Assembly: GCA_047967505.1 (NCBI GenBank) | Contig: CM106539.1 | Strand: one strand, 5' to 3' | Length of the DNA stretch: 64,000 bases | Origin: Dipteris shenzhenensis | Lineage: Eukaryota > Polypodiophyta > Polypodiopsida > Gleicheniales | Part shown: in pieces, positions 1 to 10,853 of the stretch | Layout: every line of letters begins with the position of its first letter | Numbering within the stretch: position 1 is the first letter of the stretch | Made by a program: the position numbers and the translations under genes | Notes under the pieces: generated by a model | The model's input: only the letters and a program-made list of their open reading frames with translations | The model's database searches: none | Told to the model about the DNA's origin: nothing

Positions 1-655
1 TTGCATAATCTGCAACAAGGCTGTACCAGAGATGTGCCATCTGCCTAGCAACGATTGCCTGCAAGTCACCTATCTCCTAGAGAAACCGAAAGCATATTCC
101 CACACGGAACATGTTACCTACCAAAGGCACCAAATAAGATACACAGTGAATTCGATCCCACTTGCATTCAATGCATTTTCCTCCTCTCAGGAGGCATCAA
201 TAACCCAAGCAATGACCCTCTTGGGTTCTACTCTCACCCCCCAATGACAATAAGCATCCATCTCTGACCATATACCAGCGTGTGGCTTGGAATTTGTTCT
301 CTGACAACCCACACGGGAATGAGCAACTTCCCACACTGCCCCTGGTGCCCACTGGCTTATTGGACTACCAAGCATTGGGTGAAAGCATAATGATCGGCCT
401 ACCATCTCAAGGAAACTGCACTCAAATTGAAAGCATTCACGATGGACTATTCTACCAACTAAATCCCTCTAGTGCAGCTCACAGCATAGAGCAATTACCA
501 TAATGCATGTGTGATCTCTTCAACAGCCCAAAGCTCAACCAAGCTCATTCATCAGCTAAGCATACCACTTGGAGAGCATTCTTTCCACGCAGCCACCCAA
601 TTAGCAGCTGGTGCAACCTTGGTACCATTACTTGTGCATGCAGCCCAAGGCAATA
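1..655. other. Unassigned sequence
   Basis: I see no gene, RNA or element boundary here. All reading frames are short and lack recognisable motifs. The base composition is ordinary plant intergenic DNA. Confidence 0.4.
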
Positions 656-915
656 GCAAGTAGCCCGTACAAGCTGTACAACACACAGCCCCGTAAACTG
701 TCCGTATAACTTCCGTATGCTGCAATTACCTCCGTACAAGATCCGTACGTTAACGTGAAGCAGTCTGTGCAAGCACCGTACAAATGGCCGTACAAAAACA
801 TCGGAATAACACGTACATTGTCCGTACACTGACGGAAGTCCGTACGTCGGTCATACACAGCTTTTATGTGATCCATACATAGGCTGTACCAACCCCTAAA
901 CAGTCTGTACACGCA
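656..915. repeat. GTAC-rich degenerate short repeat
   Basis: The core CCGTAC or a one-base variant (CTGTAC, CCGTAT, ACGTAC, CCATAC) recurs roughly every 15-25 bases for about 250 bases, often as CCGTACAA. The minus-strand translation shows the same periodicity as Tyr-Gly-x-Cys-Thr-Asp-like blocks, which is a by-product of the DNA repeat. It may be a decayed minisatellite or a subterminal repeat array such as those inside CACTA or Mutator-like DNA transposons. No terminal inverted repeat was found to support that. Confidence 0.5.
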
Positions 916-1985
916 GCCAACGAACTGGTTCTCGCGTGATAACCAATGGGGACCTCGTCGTACAGAATCCTTTTCCCCCAGCTCGTGGGCTCGCACGTCG
1001 TCGTTTCGACTTGTTTCTTTTTATCACTCGCCTGTCGTCGCCTTACATGACGATATTTTTTTTCCACCTGGGTGCTTCCACAAGCTACCTTACCAAAAAC
1101 GTTTGCATGGGCTAGCCACGTGGTAGCCCACACTTTCATTTCCCCTTTGGGATTTAGTTTGCCCCCAAGCCTTCTATGTGGTCAACTCCAATGACCAACT
1201 TGAAATGCATTTGCCCCTTGCTCTCTCTATAGGGTCCATTCCAATGGCCCAACCTTGGATCCTTAGGGCTTTTTTCCCCCTCTTGGACCCAACCACCATT
1301 TTGGTGTAGAGTTCCCACATGCTTCTCAATATGGCTCTTGTCTGTGAGCTGTTTTGGAGAGCCGCTATAGGCAAGGAGTTGCACGTTTGTTGCTATTAGA
1401 GAGAGATGCAGGCTCTCGAGGTTGGAGGCTGGTTTTAAATACTATCGTTTACTCATTTGGGCACATCAGTAGTACAGTGGGGATCTTAGGTTGGCAAGGA
1501 GTTGTGTGATCCCATTTGGATTGCTAGTAACAATTTCGGGCATCATGCTGGTACTTGGAACTGATTTGGATGCTTATTAGGATGTATGGTGTGAGCAGAG
1601 CCCAGCAGAGTTATTGCTTGGGATACTCATACCTACTGAGAGTGGGATATGCATTGAATGCAAGTGTGGTTGAATCCACTATGTATATTATCCACAAGGA
1701 TCTCCAAACAATAAAGAAATACCGAAAGAGGCACCAAGGTTTGGGGCTAGTCTGTGTCTTTCTTTTTGAGTAGCTCCCAACCCATTATGTTGTTTATTTG
1801 CTGAATTGCTTAGCTGAGAGTAGTGGCTGGTTAATTGTCCCTTACCGCCCTCTTGTTGGCCTTGAGGCCGGTTTCATAGTTCCGCTGCCGGGACATCACC
1901 ATCTTCTTTAAGGAGGTGAGCCTATGGTTGTCTCTAGTGAAGTATTGCCCACTATGATTGGATTACAGCAAGAAAATCTCAGTAA
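916..1985. other. Unassigned sequence
   Basis: No convincing coding region, LTR or RNA gene is visible. Short ORFs on both strands have no recognisable domains. Confidence 0.35.
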
Positions 1986-1989
1986 ATAC

Positions 1990-2779
1990 GTCTTACACTG
2001 ATGGAGATTGGGATATGGAAGGGCAATCCTCTCAAGATGAGCAATGTATGCATGAGGGAGCCTCTCAAGATGATTAGAATGTTGAGGCACAACAAGCTGT
2101 AAATCCTTTGGTGTGAGTGCCTCTCAGTCTAAAGGATCAAAAGAGGCTGAGGATGAAGAGGATGCCAATGCTTTGTTTAAGGCACAGTTAGTGAGCGCAA
2201 TGGGAATACTCACGCAGCTCACTCAGGACCCACGGTTTCTTGAGTTTATGCATGCTCCTTTGAGAAAGAGGCTTTCTCATGCAAGAAAGCGCAGTGGGGT
2301 CCAAAAATAGTCACTTGGTTTGATGCCATTGAATGGACAGACCTCTCTAATGCCAAATGCACAGGGTACTCCATTGCAACAATCTTTTCATGGTCCTAGT
2401 ACGGATATGCATGGCCAAGGGAATAATTTTCCGAATGCAAATCTAGGGCAGCAAGCTTTTTTGCATCCAGGGTATTTTAGTGGTGGTTCTATGTTCTAGC
2501 CTATGGCTGGTCAAAGCTTGGAAACTAAACTACCTAATGGATTCTCAGCATGTAAGGCAAGGTATGCAAGTGAATATGTCTTGGGGTATGCAGCCCGGAA
2601 TGCATAGCATAATGTATGGGAATATTGGCATTCAGCCAAGAATGCAAGGTAATTTAGGAGCTCCTGCGGGTATGCTTGGAATGCCTAGGGCTGGTTTGCT
2701 CAATGGGAGCTCATGGTCCAGGTTATCAGATGATACTCTTGGGATATCATTTCTCGAGATGACCCTTTTGTTTTGCTGA
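1990..2779 (+). pseudogene. Decayed ORF, Met/Gly/Gln-rich, unrecognised
   Basis: A coding-like trace runs through about 260 codons but is broken by a frameshift near 2110, stops near 2308 and 2499, and another frameshift near 2560. An acidic stretch rich in Glu/Asp/Gln comes first, followed by a short helical block (FKAQLVSAMGILTQLTQDP) and a basic patch (RKRLSHARKR). The rest is a low-complexity tail rich in Asn, Gly, Gln and Met, with repeated GMQ/GMH units near 2565-2690. I do not recognise the family. A gag-like or transposon-encoded accessory protein would fit the composition, but a host gene remnant is equally possible. Confidence 0.4.
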
Positions 2780-3399
2780 CCTTGCCACAAGGATGGGTTG
2801 AAACAGACCCTGAGAACAAGATGCCTGGAGGACTCCAGGCTGGTCACTCATTATGACGGGGATAGCTGAACTTTGCTGGTACCTGGATCACTCTAGTTCG
2901 AAGGCGGGAACATGATTGAAAGTGATGGTACCATATGGTACTTGTTAGAAAATGGAATCCCACTAAAGGGTATCCCGCAACGGAAGACTAATAGATTAGC
3001 TCAGGAATTACACACGGAAGTGTTTCACTATGGAATCAAAGCTTCATCAAGTGTGTGTACTTCACAACCATTCATGTGTGTGCATGCTAGCAAATAGACT
3101 GTGCTCAAAGACAAATATAGAAGCAGCTCTTATATATTTCCGTCCGTCCACAAACTGGACAAGAGAAAATACCAAAAATGTTCTCCTACTATATGCCTGG
3201 TACCTCTAGATCTCTAAGCCCGCGTGCTCCAATGAGCTTATGTAGAGATCTTTTCCATCTTGCTGCCCGGAAACTCAGCCTACGTGGGCAGCTCCTTGAG
3301 CTAAGTCTGCAGCCCCCTATAGGTCACCTTCACCTCCTGTGTATAGGCCCAAGGATGTTCCTCTTGCTGCTCCTTCCTGCTCTTGGATTGCTGCTCCAA
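2780..3399. other. Unassigned sequence upstream of a Copia LTR
   Basis: I find no gene here. The 61-codon ORF near 2912-3097 has no recognisable motif. The left edge of the following LTR is not sharply defined, so part of this stretch may belong to that element. Confidence 0.3.
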
Positions 3400-3748
3400 G
3401 TGATATGTTATGAGGCCCAAATGGGCTCCTTTTCTAGGGCTCGAGAGGCCCAGGCAAATGGACCGACCCAACAGCCTGCTTCTGGCCAACCCAAACAGGC
3501 CAACCAGTCGACTCCATGCTGCTGCCTATAAATCCCCCTTCTGGGGATGAGGGGCTCTATATAGGCTCTCAGCTTTGGCACAGTTCTCCCATTGTTCAGT
3601 ACAGGTTTTCGCCAGCAGGCTGTGGGATTTTGGCCTGAGATCACTTGCAGTTCTCTCTGTTTTCCCCTCTCCCTCTCAATGTGGTGTGTGTGTGAGGCGT
3701 GCTCTCTCTCTGTCTCTCTTTCTGTTCATTTCCGCTGCACTTCTCACA
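3400..3748 (+). mobile_element. Copia-type 5' LTR (left border uncertain), element A
   Basis: The right end is fixed by the primer-binding site that starts at the next base. The LTR ends ...TCTCACA and contains TATA-like sequences (CTATAAATC near 3526 and CTCTATATAGG near 3555), followed by the pyrimidine-rich region usual just 3' of plant LTR promoters. Its last ~200 bases (from about 3550) closely match 5683-5908, a second LTR-like copy. The left halves do not align well, so 3400, where a TG-starting stretch begins, is only a guess at the left border. Confidence 0.6.
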
Positions 3749-3761
3749 TGGTATCAGAGCC
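3749..3761 (+). promoter_or_regulatory. Primer-binding site (tRNA-iMet type)
   Basis: TGGTATCAGAGCC is complementary to the 3' end of plant initiator methionine tRNA and is the usual minus-strand primer site of plant Copia elements. It directly abuts the end of the LTR and sets the orientation of element A as plus. Confidence 0.88.
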
Positions 3762-4083
3762 ATGATTGTTGGCTTGAGATCCGAGGAGCGGAGGGAGTGT
3801 TGAGCCAGCACACAGAGAGGAGGTTTAGGGTGATGTTTGGAGGTGTCTTCGAGGAGGATCGTGTGCAAGGAGTGGACTGTTCAGGTGCCCAGCAAGGGGT
3901 GACTTTGAAGGGTGTTTTCAGATCAAAGACGAGGTATTCTCGAGGGATGGATAGCGAGGAGTGAAGGTACATTGGGCTGTCAGCCCCTTCATCCTCTTCT
4001 CGAGCCCTCTCCTTTCTTCAACCTTATGTTCCCTTCTATCCCATCCACCTTCTCTTTCAGTTCAGCTTCCTCTTCACTCCAAC

Positions 4084-4950
4084 ATGGCAACTTTGTCCAA
4101 GATGGCAGAGAACAAGACTAGCATTCCAATTCTGCCCACGATCCCAGTTGACCGTCAGTTGGATGGGCTCAATTACAGCGTCTAGCAGGTGATGATGGAG
4201 TTTGTGTTACAGTCATACGATCTGGCAGATTTCATATTAAAAGGTGTTGCCAAACCAAATCCCCTTGCAAAGGACATTGGCATCCTGGAGCAGAAGGAGG
4301 TTGAGACCTTGTCTCAGCTTTCGGACCGTGTCAATGCAAGGGTAAGATCATTCATTTTTCTTAACTGTACTCTTCATGTGATTAATCACGTGAAGCACAT
4401 GACACTAGCCAAGAGTATATGCGAGCATTTGGCGTCCATGTATAATTGAACCTCTCCCATAAAGAGGGTTTCCCTGGAAGTCCAGATGCGGTTGTTGGAT
4501 CCCACGAAGTCTTCACCGATGCAAGACCACATCAACAAGTTACGGGAACTTCAGCAGAGATCCTCCAAGTGGGGAAGCAGACATCGTATGAGGACATTGC
4601 CATAACTCTTCTATCCTAGTTATCCTCTCAGTATGGGGCCTTCTATTCATCCTTGATCACAAGTGGCAAGATGAATGAGTTGACCTAGAAAGAATTGGTC
4701 CCGATGGTGCTTGACCAAGAGGACCGATTTGTAGATCGTACCTATGAAAGTCAGCCTACAATGTGGCCAAAAAGTTCATTATTGGCAGCAGTGTCCCCAA
4801 AAGAATGGTGAGGGGCCTAGTAACCAGTTGGCCAATAGTGTTACCGCCGCGACGACGTATACTACAGCCTTCTAGTAGCATGAGGCAGGGACTGCCAACA
4901 GGCTTTCCGGATCCAGATGGAGGATTGCATGCTTGTTTGTGGTAGCCAAT
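4084..4950 (+). pseudogene. Copia gag remnant, element A
   Basis: The start at 4084 follows the primer site by 323 bases and opens with MATLSKMAENKTSIPILP. A short block then resembles the plant Copia gag opening (target LDGLNYSVW, with the Trp codon changed to a stop at 4183), followed by a UBN2/Retrotran_gag-like helical region ending at a stop near 4447. Coding traces continue in shifted frames (VSLEVQMRLLDP, HINKLRELQQRSS) to about 4900, where Lys/Arg- and Ser-rich sequence resembles the gag tail. The product would be a capsid-like protein. Several stops and frameshifts make it non-functional. It is more diverged from the other two Copia gags in this window than they are from each other. 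Confidence 0.7.
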
Positions 4951-5615
4951 TAGGTGCAAGGGGAAGGGAGTCATTGAGAGAGGCAGGCTGTCACACATGA
5001 CCTCCAGCCACAAGGAGTTCCCACTGACTCAGGTGGCACTATGTTACAAGTTTTGGATGCTACGACCTGGCAGATCCAGAGGGGGTCTCCTAGTGTTCTA
5101 CTGCAGCTATTGTGTGATGCTGTTGGAGATCCAGATGGGTCAGCAGATTGCTAGTGCAGGAATCCTTATACAGTTGATTGACCTTGTGAGCTGTTATATA
5201 CTCGTTGTCATTGGAGGACTGAAGTTCATCGATCTGGCGACCATGTACCAATTTGGACTTGGGGGCTATCAAACTCTGAGATACATATGCCCATGCAGGG
5301 AAACAGACCTTGCACTGGTGGCAGTATCAATTGGATTATTGTTCTAGTACCTTTGGAGTGACGTACCAATACTAGCGGTTGGATTGTTGTACCAAATGGC
5401 GTACCGTACCGGAGGAGTGTACCTAGCAATTGTGGCTTGGGAGCAACCGTTCCAGGTTTCTAGTGATCGTGCTGAGGCGGTTCGCGCCAAGAGGGGGCTT
5501 CTTCGACAGTACCTGTGGCGGTCTTCAATGATAAAGTATCACACGATGGATTCTTCCAGTTGTTCCACCGGCACACCTAGTTCCCTGGAGGGCTAAGGGG
5601 GGTCGGCCCCCTAGG
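4951..5615 (+). mobile_element. Decayed internal region of element A
   Basis: No intact pol domain can be read between the gag remnant and the second LTR-like copy, so the element is either heavily deleted or was non-autonomous. A purine run at 5587-5602 (GGAGGGCTAAGGGGGG) resembles a polypurine tract and lies just upstream of the next LTR-like sequence, as it would at the 3' end of an LTR element. Confidence 0.4.
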
Positions 5616-5908
5616 TGTTGAGTCGACCCCAATCTGCTGGGGTCGGGACTCGGCCCTAGCATAGAGTTGACTAGAGGAACTCAGGGGCTCTATATAAGCC
5701 CCCCCTCACTCCTTATTGATCATCTCAGCTTTGGGGCAGTTCTCCCATTGTTCAGTAGAGGTTTCCCTTAGCAAGCTGTGGGGTTTTGGCATGAGATCAC
5801 TTGTAGTTCTCTCTGTTTTCCCCTCTCCCTCTCAATGTGGTGTGTGTGTGAGGCATTCTCTGTGTGTGTGTGTGTGTGTGTGTGTTCATTTCCGCTGCAC
5901 GACTCACA
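5616..5908 (+). mobile_element. LTR-like copy, possible 3' LTR of element A
   Basis: This stretch begins TGTTGAG and ends ...GACTCACA. From 5683 it matches the 5' LTR (TATA region, pyrimidine tract, GTGTGTGTG run and terminal TTCATTTCCGCTGCAC). A (TG)12 microsatellite has expanded at 5861-5884. No primer-binding site follows it, so it is a 3' LTR or a solo LTR. The first ~65 bases do not align with the 5' LTR, so it could belong to a related subfamily rather than the same insertion. Confidence 0.55.
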
Positions 5909-6535
5909 TAAACATATGCTCTCACACATACAAATCCACATACACACACACATACTTGAGCATCCATTTATACAAAGTCTTCGTACTGAGCTTTTGTCGA
6001 CACTTCGGAGGTGAAGGGCAGACTCAGCCATGACGAAGGCTAGCACTAAAGGAGAAAGCTAATCGAAAAGTAGTCCAAAATCTCTTCATTCAAGCTACAA
6101 CTGCTTGAGAAGACTAAACGATTTCATTTTAGTCTCTCCTAGATGAGCATCTAAATCTAGCTGATAGGACAGCCCACCACTTAAGATAGAAAGAATTATT
6201 GCAATACCAACACGCTGCAACATGGAAGAAAACTTCACAAGGTGAAATTTACATGTCCACTAGTACGGCAGAAGCATATATCTAGATGAATCCAAGAACA
6301 TGCCCAAACTCATCCTCTAAAAACACAACATAGTGCAGTTTCAAGCTCATGATAGTCACTCATAAGGTTGGAAACCATAAACTTCATCACGCATAGCGAG
6401 GACTAGCTACTATGGCATCCCCACTGACGTCATCAGTGCCCAATAGTGGGTGTAGACCATAGTATAAACATATGCTCTCACACATACAAATCCACACACC
6501 CACACATACTTCAGCATCCATTTATTACTACTCTA
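5905..6535. repeat. Pair of ~70-bp direct repeats 557 bp apart
   Basis: The sequence AAACATATGCTCTCACACAT and its continuation occur at about 5909-5975 and again at about 6466-6533, with a few differences. The first copy directly abuts the end of the LTR-like sequence; the second lies just before a Copia gag leader. The ~490-bp spacer has no coding potential. It contains a TGACGTCA palindrome near 6425, then CATCAGTGCCC. Confidence 0.6.
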
Positions 6536-6654
6536 TGGTCCCCCCCCCGATGCACTCCTCATTTTGGTGGCTCACACGTGGGGAGGTGACTAGTCCTATT
6601 CCAACAGTACTAACTTGGATGGACCTATACCAGAATGGTTTGCTTTTGGGGTTG

Positions 6655-8603
6655 ACAATTGCAGATATTGTTGAGCAGCCTGCTCATTGCAATAATAGCC
6701 TTGAAGCTTTGACATGTACAGAGTACTTTCCTTTGCAGATTTTCTTTTGCAATGGCCAATATGGATTTGTTTGGAATGATCTCAGCTGAGGACAAATTTG
6801 ATGGTACTAGTTACTCCATCTGGTCGTACCTAGTGTGTCAATTCTCAGTATCCAAGAATTTTTGGGACATTGTATCTGGATCAGAGACTAGACCTGTCTC
6901 TCAGCCATAGGCACCTGCTGAGTGCTACTGCTACTAGTCAGTTCTCGCTCTACTATTGTTGCTGCACCAGATCCTCCCACATCTGAGCAGACCAGTTGTG
7001 ATCACAAGGATGCCCAAGCCCATGCTGTTACTGCATTTGCATGCAAGAGATTCATTAAGCAGATCTTGCAGGACAGTCAAGGATGCATGGGATACTTTGG
7101 CCCATTTGTATGAGGTTCATGATGAGGCCAGAGTTGCTTTTTTGAGTAGACTGTATTACGGTGTACACATGCAGAAAGGGGACAGCATAGATGCTTATCT
7201 CACTAAAGTCCAGGACTTTCGTGAGCAGTTCATTCATATGGGTGAGATTGTCCCAGATCCACAGGTCATTTCCATGACACTTGATGGGCTCCCTCACTCA
7301 TACTAGGGATTTGCTACAACATAACCGGGGTACAAATCAAGCATTTGCCACCGATCACAAGGGCAAAGGCAAAGGAGGGAAAAATTACAGCAAGCCCAAA
7401 CCTTCCTCTAGCAGCTCATTATCTTCTTCTCCTACTGATGGGGAGAAGAAGAAGCACTGTATTACTGCAGGAAACCCGGTCATGACAAATATGAGTGCTA
7501 GAAGGGCACTTCTTCCACGGAGAAGAAGCATGATCACAGAGTTGCAGTTACAAATGCACCAGCTACCCATAAACACACCCATGAGGCAGCACATTCTCCT
7601 CATGATGAGTGGGCATCTGTTGTGAAATGCCATTATAAACCATCACTTTCATATTCTCCAGCCTTATCACTTTCAGATTCTGCCTCTGACTGGTGTTTTG
7701 ATAGTGGTGCTTCCAAGCACATTACATCCTGCAGAGGTGTATTTCTGACGTTGAGTGATGCTGCGAAGGGGGGCATTGTCACTTGTGCAAACAATGCCTC
7801 TTATCCTATCCACGGAATTGAAAAGGTTTAGGTTATTTCTGTGTCAGGGGATATAGTCACTCTTCTAGAAGTATTATTTGTTCCAGGCATCAAGAAAGAT
7901 CTAATTTAAATTTCAGTCATTTCTACCAATCACTTCAAGGTTGTATTTGATGGTTATCATTGTGCCCTTTATGGCAAATAACTGCATTGTGCTTACTAGG
8001 ACACTTTCTAAAGGGCTGTATCATCTCGATGCATATGAAAAACAGCCAGCTATTGAAGCTAATGCAATTGCCTATGCTGCTGGCTCTGTAATTTTAGACA
8101 CACACTTAATGGCATGAGAGATTGGGGCACTTGAGTTATAAAAGTCTGATCAAAATGCATTCACAAGACATGGTTTTGGATCTTCCAAAGATGCATGCAC
8201 TTGAACAGCACATTTGTGAGGGCTGCTTGGGAAAAATGCCTAGGTTCTCATGCCTAAACGATAAGACCCTTGGTGCATCCAGGAAGGTGCACTTAGCGCA
8301 CAGTGATGTCTGTGGTCCGATGTAGACAGCTTCTCTTGGGGCTTTCTACTATTTTGTCACTCTTTTGGATGACTACACTAGACACACATGGGTCTATCTT
8401 CTCAAAGCCAAGTCTAAAGTCTTTGCGTGCTTCAAGAATTTTTAGTCATGACTGAAAATGAGAGTGGATGTAAAGCTCTTGACCCTCCGTACAGATGTAT
8501 GTCTCGAGAGTTCACTGATTTTTTGGCAGCCTGAGGCATCATTCATCAATGCACTCCTCCTTACACCTCGCAAACAAAATGGTGTTGCAGAGTGGAAGAA
8601 CCG
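6655..8603 (+). pseudogene. Copia gag-protease-integrase remnant, element B (truncated)
   Basis: The leader near 6655 and the gag start at 6752 (MANMDLFGMISAEDKFDG) are homologous to the leader and gag start of the reverse-oriented Copia at 15.5 kb. In order: gag UBN2 region (6950-7306, including GDSIDAYLTKVQDFREQ), Lys/Ser-rich gag tail (7330-7620), aspartic protease motif CFDSGASKHITS (about 7694-7730), GAG-pre-integrase with HICEGCLGKMPRF (8100-8250), and the start of the integrase core (HSDVCGPM, then LLDDYTR and QNGVAEWKNR). Stops and frameshifts occur throughout. The homology ends near 8603; the rest of integrase, RT, RNase H and the 3' LTR are absent, and no LTR or primer site was found at the left. 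It is a dead fragment. Confidence 0.8.
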
Positions 8604-9244
8604 GTAACATTCACAAGGGTAATCTTAGAAAATCTGAGAACTGAAAATGTGAACTCGAAAAAGAGCATAGAACAGCTCAAAAAAATCTATGGGCTGGTTA
8701 TGGAAGAATCCAAAAAAGATGGAAGGAAAATTTGAAGCCACGATGGAACCCCATGCTAAATCATGGTCTATAGTGGTGAAACAACACATGCCTCATAAGG
8801 TCATCCAGGAACCTTAGAGGAGAGAGCAGAAGAATCCATTCTATGTGAAACAAAGTTGGATGGTGATTGCCAAGAACCCAATGTTTCATGCTCAGATAAA
8901 GGACACTGAGATTCCGCACAACTTCAGATTCAGGACGAGCATGGCGATCATTAGACAGATGAGCCTTGGTCCACATCCAGGCCATTGAGATTGAATTGAA
9001 TGTGTTGGGGAATGAGGGTTGCAAATCTAGGTTAACGGAAAGATCCATACTGCAGACATAATCCCTCTAAAGGGTTGTTTGTCTATTGTTGCAAAGTGCC
9101 ACATATCCTGAGAAGAGTTAGCAACAGACCTGCAACAGCATTTTAGCCGAGACTTGGCTGAGATGACTTTCTGCCCAACTAAGGCAGATTACGGTATGCC
9201 AATTTCATGCACTTCTGCAACGTGAGTTTGCCGAGACTAGAGCA
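8604..9244. other. Unassigned left flank of the Gypsy insertion
   Basis: I see no identifiable gene. A plus-frame trace just after the Copia break and a 95-codon minus-strand ORF (8761-9048) have no motif I recognise. If the Gypsy insertion split a rhomboid-gene intron, this stretch is continuous with that intron. I looked for a UBA-encoding exon on the minus strand and did not find one. Confidence 0.4.
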
Positions 9245-9249
9245 ATCCC
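9245..9249. repeat. Left target-site duplication of Gypsy element D
   Basis: ATCCC lies immediately before the LTR. GTCCC at 20138-20142 lies immediately after the right LTR. Four of five bases match, consistent with the 5-bp duplication made by Ty3/Gypsy integrases plus one later substitution. Confidence 0.7.
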
Positions 9250-9708
9250 TGTCATGACATGATTATTTGTATAAGATCCTAGTGAATCATTCTGGGGAAT
9301 CTGGTGATTACCCTATGGTTGTAACATTGTAAATTGGCCAATTGAATATAATAAAATATGCATGTATGCATTAGGTCCTAGGATGGTTAGGAAAGGGTAG
9401 CATTGTGCATGGGTATTGCATTAATCAATGGTAGGCATAAAGAGTCATAGGCTAAGGGTAGAATAATGGGGTATGCCCAAGGGATATAATCCCAAGAGGC
9501 ATGAGGGTTGCACCCTCTTGTATCATTCATGGTGTGTGAATATGGGCATTTGCATGCATATGGATTGTGGCTTGTGTGGAGCATGTATAAGAGTCTAGCA
9601 AAAAATACACTCACATGGGCACTCCTTCCACCCCATTTGGAGGACCAATTTGCCTCAATTTATGCATCATCTACACACATGTGCATCCCTGCATTCAAGA
9701 TCATGACA
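9250..9708 (+). mobile_element. 5' LTR of Gypsy element D
   Basis: This 459-bp repeat is also present at 19679-20137. It contains an AT-rich stretch (GAATATAATAAAATATGC near 9340) that could hold promoter or polyadenylation signals. Its short terminal palindrome TGTCATGACA mirrors the right end ATCATGACA. Confidence 0.92.
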
Positions 9709-9710
9709 AG

Positions 9711-9723
9711 TGGCATCAGAGCC
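9711..9723 (+). promoter_or_regulatory. Primer-binding site of Gypsy element D
   Basis: TGGCATCAGAGCC lies two bases after the LTR. It differs at one position from the canonical tRNA-iMet complement TGGTATCAGAGCC, and it confirms the plus orientation. Confidence 0.82.
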
Positions 9724-10570
9724 AAGATCCTCTGACTATGAGAGTCTGCCATGTGGAAGTTGCAACAGTCGTCGACACCACCATGACCATTGAAGAGGTG
9801 GAAGCTGTTGTTGTAGGGGTCGACACCATTGGGACCATTAAAGAGCAAAATCAGGGGTCCTTCTTCATTGATGTGGCACCAGCGCGCTGTCCTACCCCCT
9901 TCCATTAAAAGAGCCATCACCCCAATTTCCAAGGGTTGTCGCCCCAAACAGTCGCGTGGAGCTCACTGACGTGCGCAGGGCGGTGTCAAGCGCAGGCTTT
10001 CCAGGCCACTGTCTATTTAATTATGCATGTGTAAGGCCTTGTGCTCCCCGCAGCCCGTGTACCGCATGGCCCGCAACGTCACAAATTGCACCGCTATCCG
10101 CATCGGAATTTGTGTGACCACCACGTGTAGGCACCGCCGACGACGCCCACAAACCCGCCGACCACCGACAGTTCTGCAACCCTACCGCCTCTCCCAACAC
10201 TATCCTGCAATCCCGCCATGTGCCGCCGCCGTCAAGCTTTGCCGTGCCGCCTCTGTAACCGCGCCTACAATCCTGCCAACCGCCTCTGTCGCATCACCTC
10301 TACCAAACTGCAGCCCTACTAGCCGCCGCGTCAGCATTAAAGGCTCCCCCCCCTTGCATTTCAACCCCCCCTTGCATTTCGAAAACCCCCCTCCCCTTGC
10401 ATTTCAAAAATCCCCCCTTTTATTTTCCTCTAATTTCTGTTTTCTCTTTCCCCTCCCCCCTTACTTTGCCATCTTAAAAAAAAAAGAAAAAAAGAGAAGG
10501 GGCTCTTATACATTCCGAGGGCCGTAGAAGCACCGTTGAGTCGCGACAAGAACGTGGAGTGGGCGCTTCA
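9724..10570 (+). mobile_element. Gypsy 5' leader / unassigned GC- and C-rich segment
   Basis: The first part follows the primer site. From about 9880 to 10320 the sequence turns GC-rich with many CCG and CGC triplets. It then holds three copies of CCCCTTGCATTTC (10350-10410), C-runs and an A-run (10475-10495). No gag capsid domain can be read, although a Gypsy gag should start here. Either the gag N-terminus was deleted when the Copia was inserted, or part of this stretch comes from another source. Confidence 0.45.
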
Positions 10571-10837
10571 TGTAGGATCGATTGAGAGAGAGAGAGAGAG
10601 TGCAGGTAGCAAAACGTCGCACAAGTCTTAGTCGTCATGTCAAACTTGGATAATGAAAAACAAGGAGTACAAGGTACAAGTACCTAGACCTAGGACTAAG
10701 TGTCCAGGGTGTCACATAGGACTAAGTGTCCAATGTGGCCTAAAAGGCACTAACACTACAAGTGCCTATATTTATGCCTACAAGGCACATACCATGGCCT
10801 ATAGGACATCACTAGAACCACCAGGAGATGGCCTACA
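10571..10837 (-). mobile_element. 3' LTR of reverse-oriented Copia element C
   Basis: Read on the minus strand, a purine tract (10853-10838) is followed by TGTAGGCC. A candidate end CCTACA falls at 10571, giving a 267-bp LTR with perfect 6-bp terminal inverted repeats (TGTAGG/CCTACA). It lies 65 bp past the stop of the RT/RNase H frame, the correct place. A TATA-like ATAAATATAGG and a (GA)n run lie inside. No matching 5' LTR exists at the other end, so the borders rest on structure alone. Confidence 0.6.
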
Positions 10838-10853
10838 AACCCCCCTCCATGGG
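10838..10853 (-). promoter_or_regulatory. Polypurine tract of Copia element C
   Basis: The minus strand reads CCCATGGAGGGGGGTT directly before the LTR start TGTAGG. Such tracts prime plus-strand DNA synthesis in LTR elements. Confidence 0.6.

Noticed and set aside
1-9244. UBA-encoding last exon of the rhomboid gene left of the Gypsy element
   Set aside because: I looked on the minus strand for a Met-Gly-Phe-type UBA core with flanking splice sites and found no convincing candidate. Absence is not proven because a short exon is easily missed by eye.
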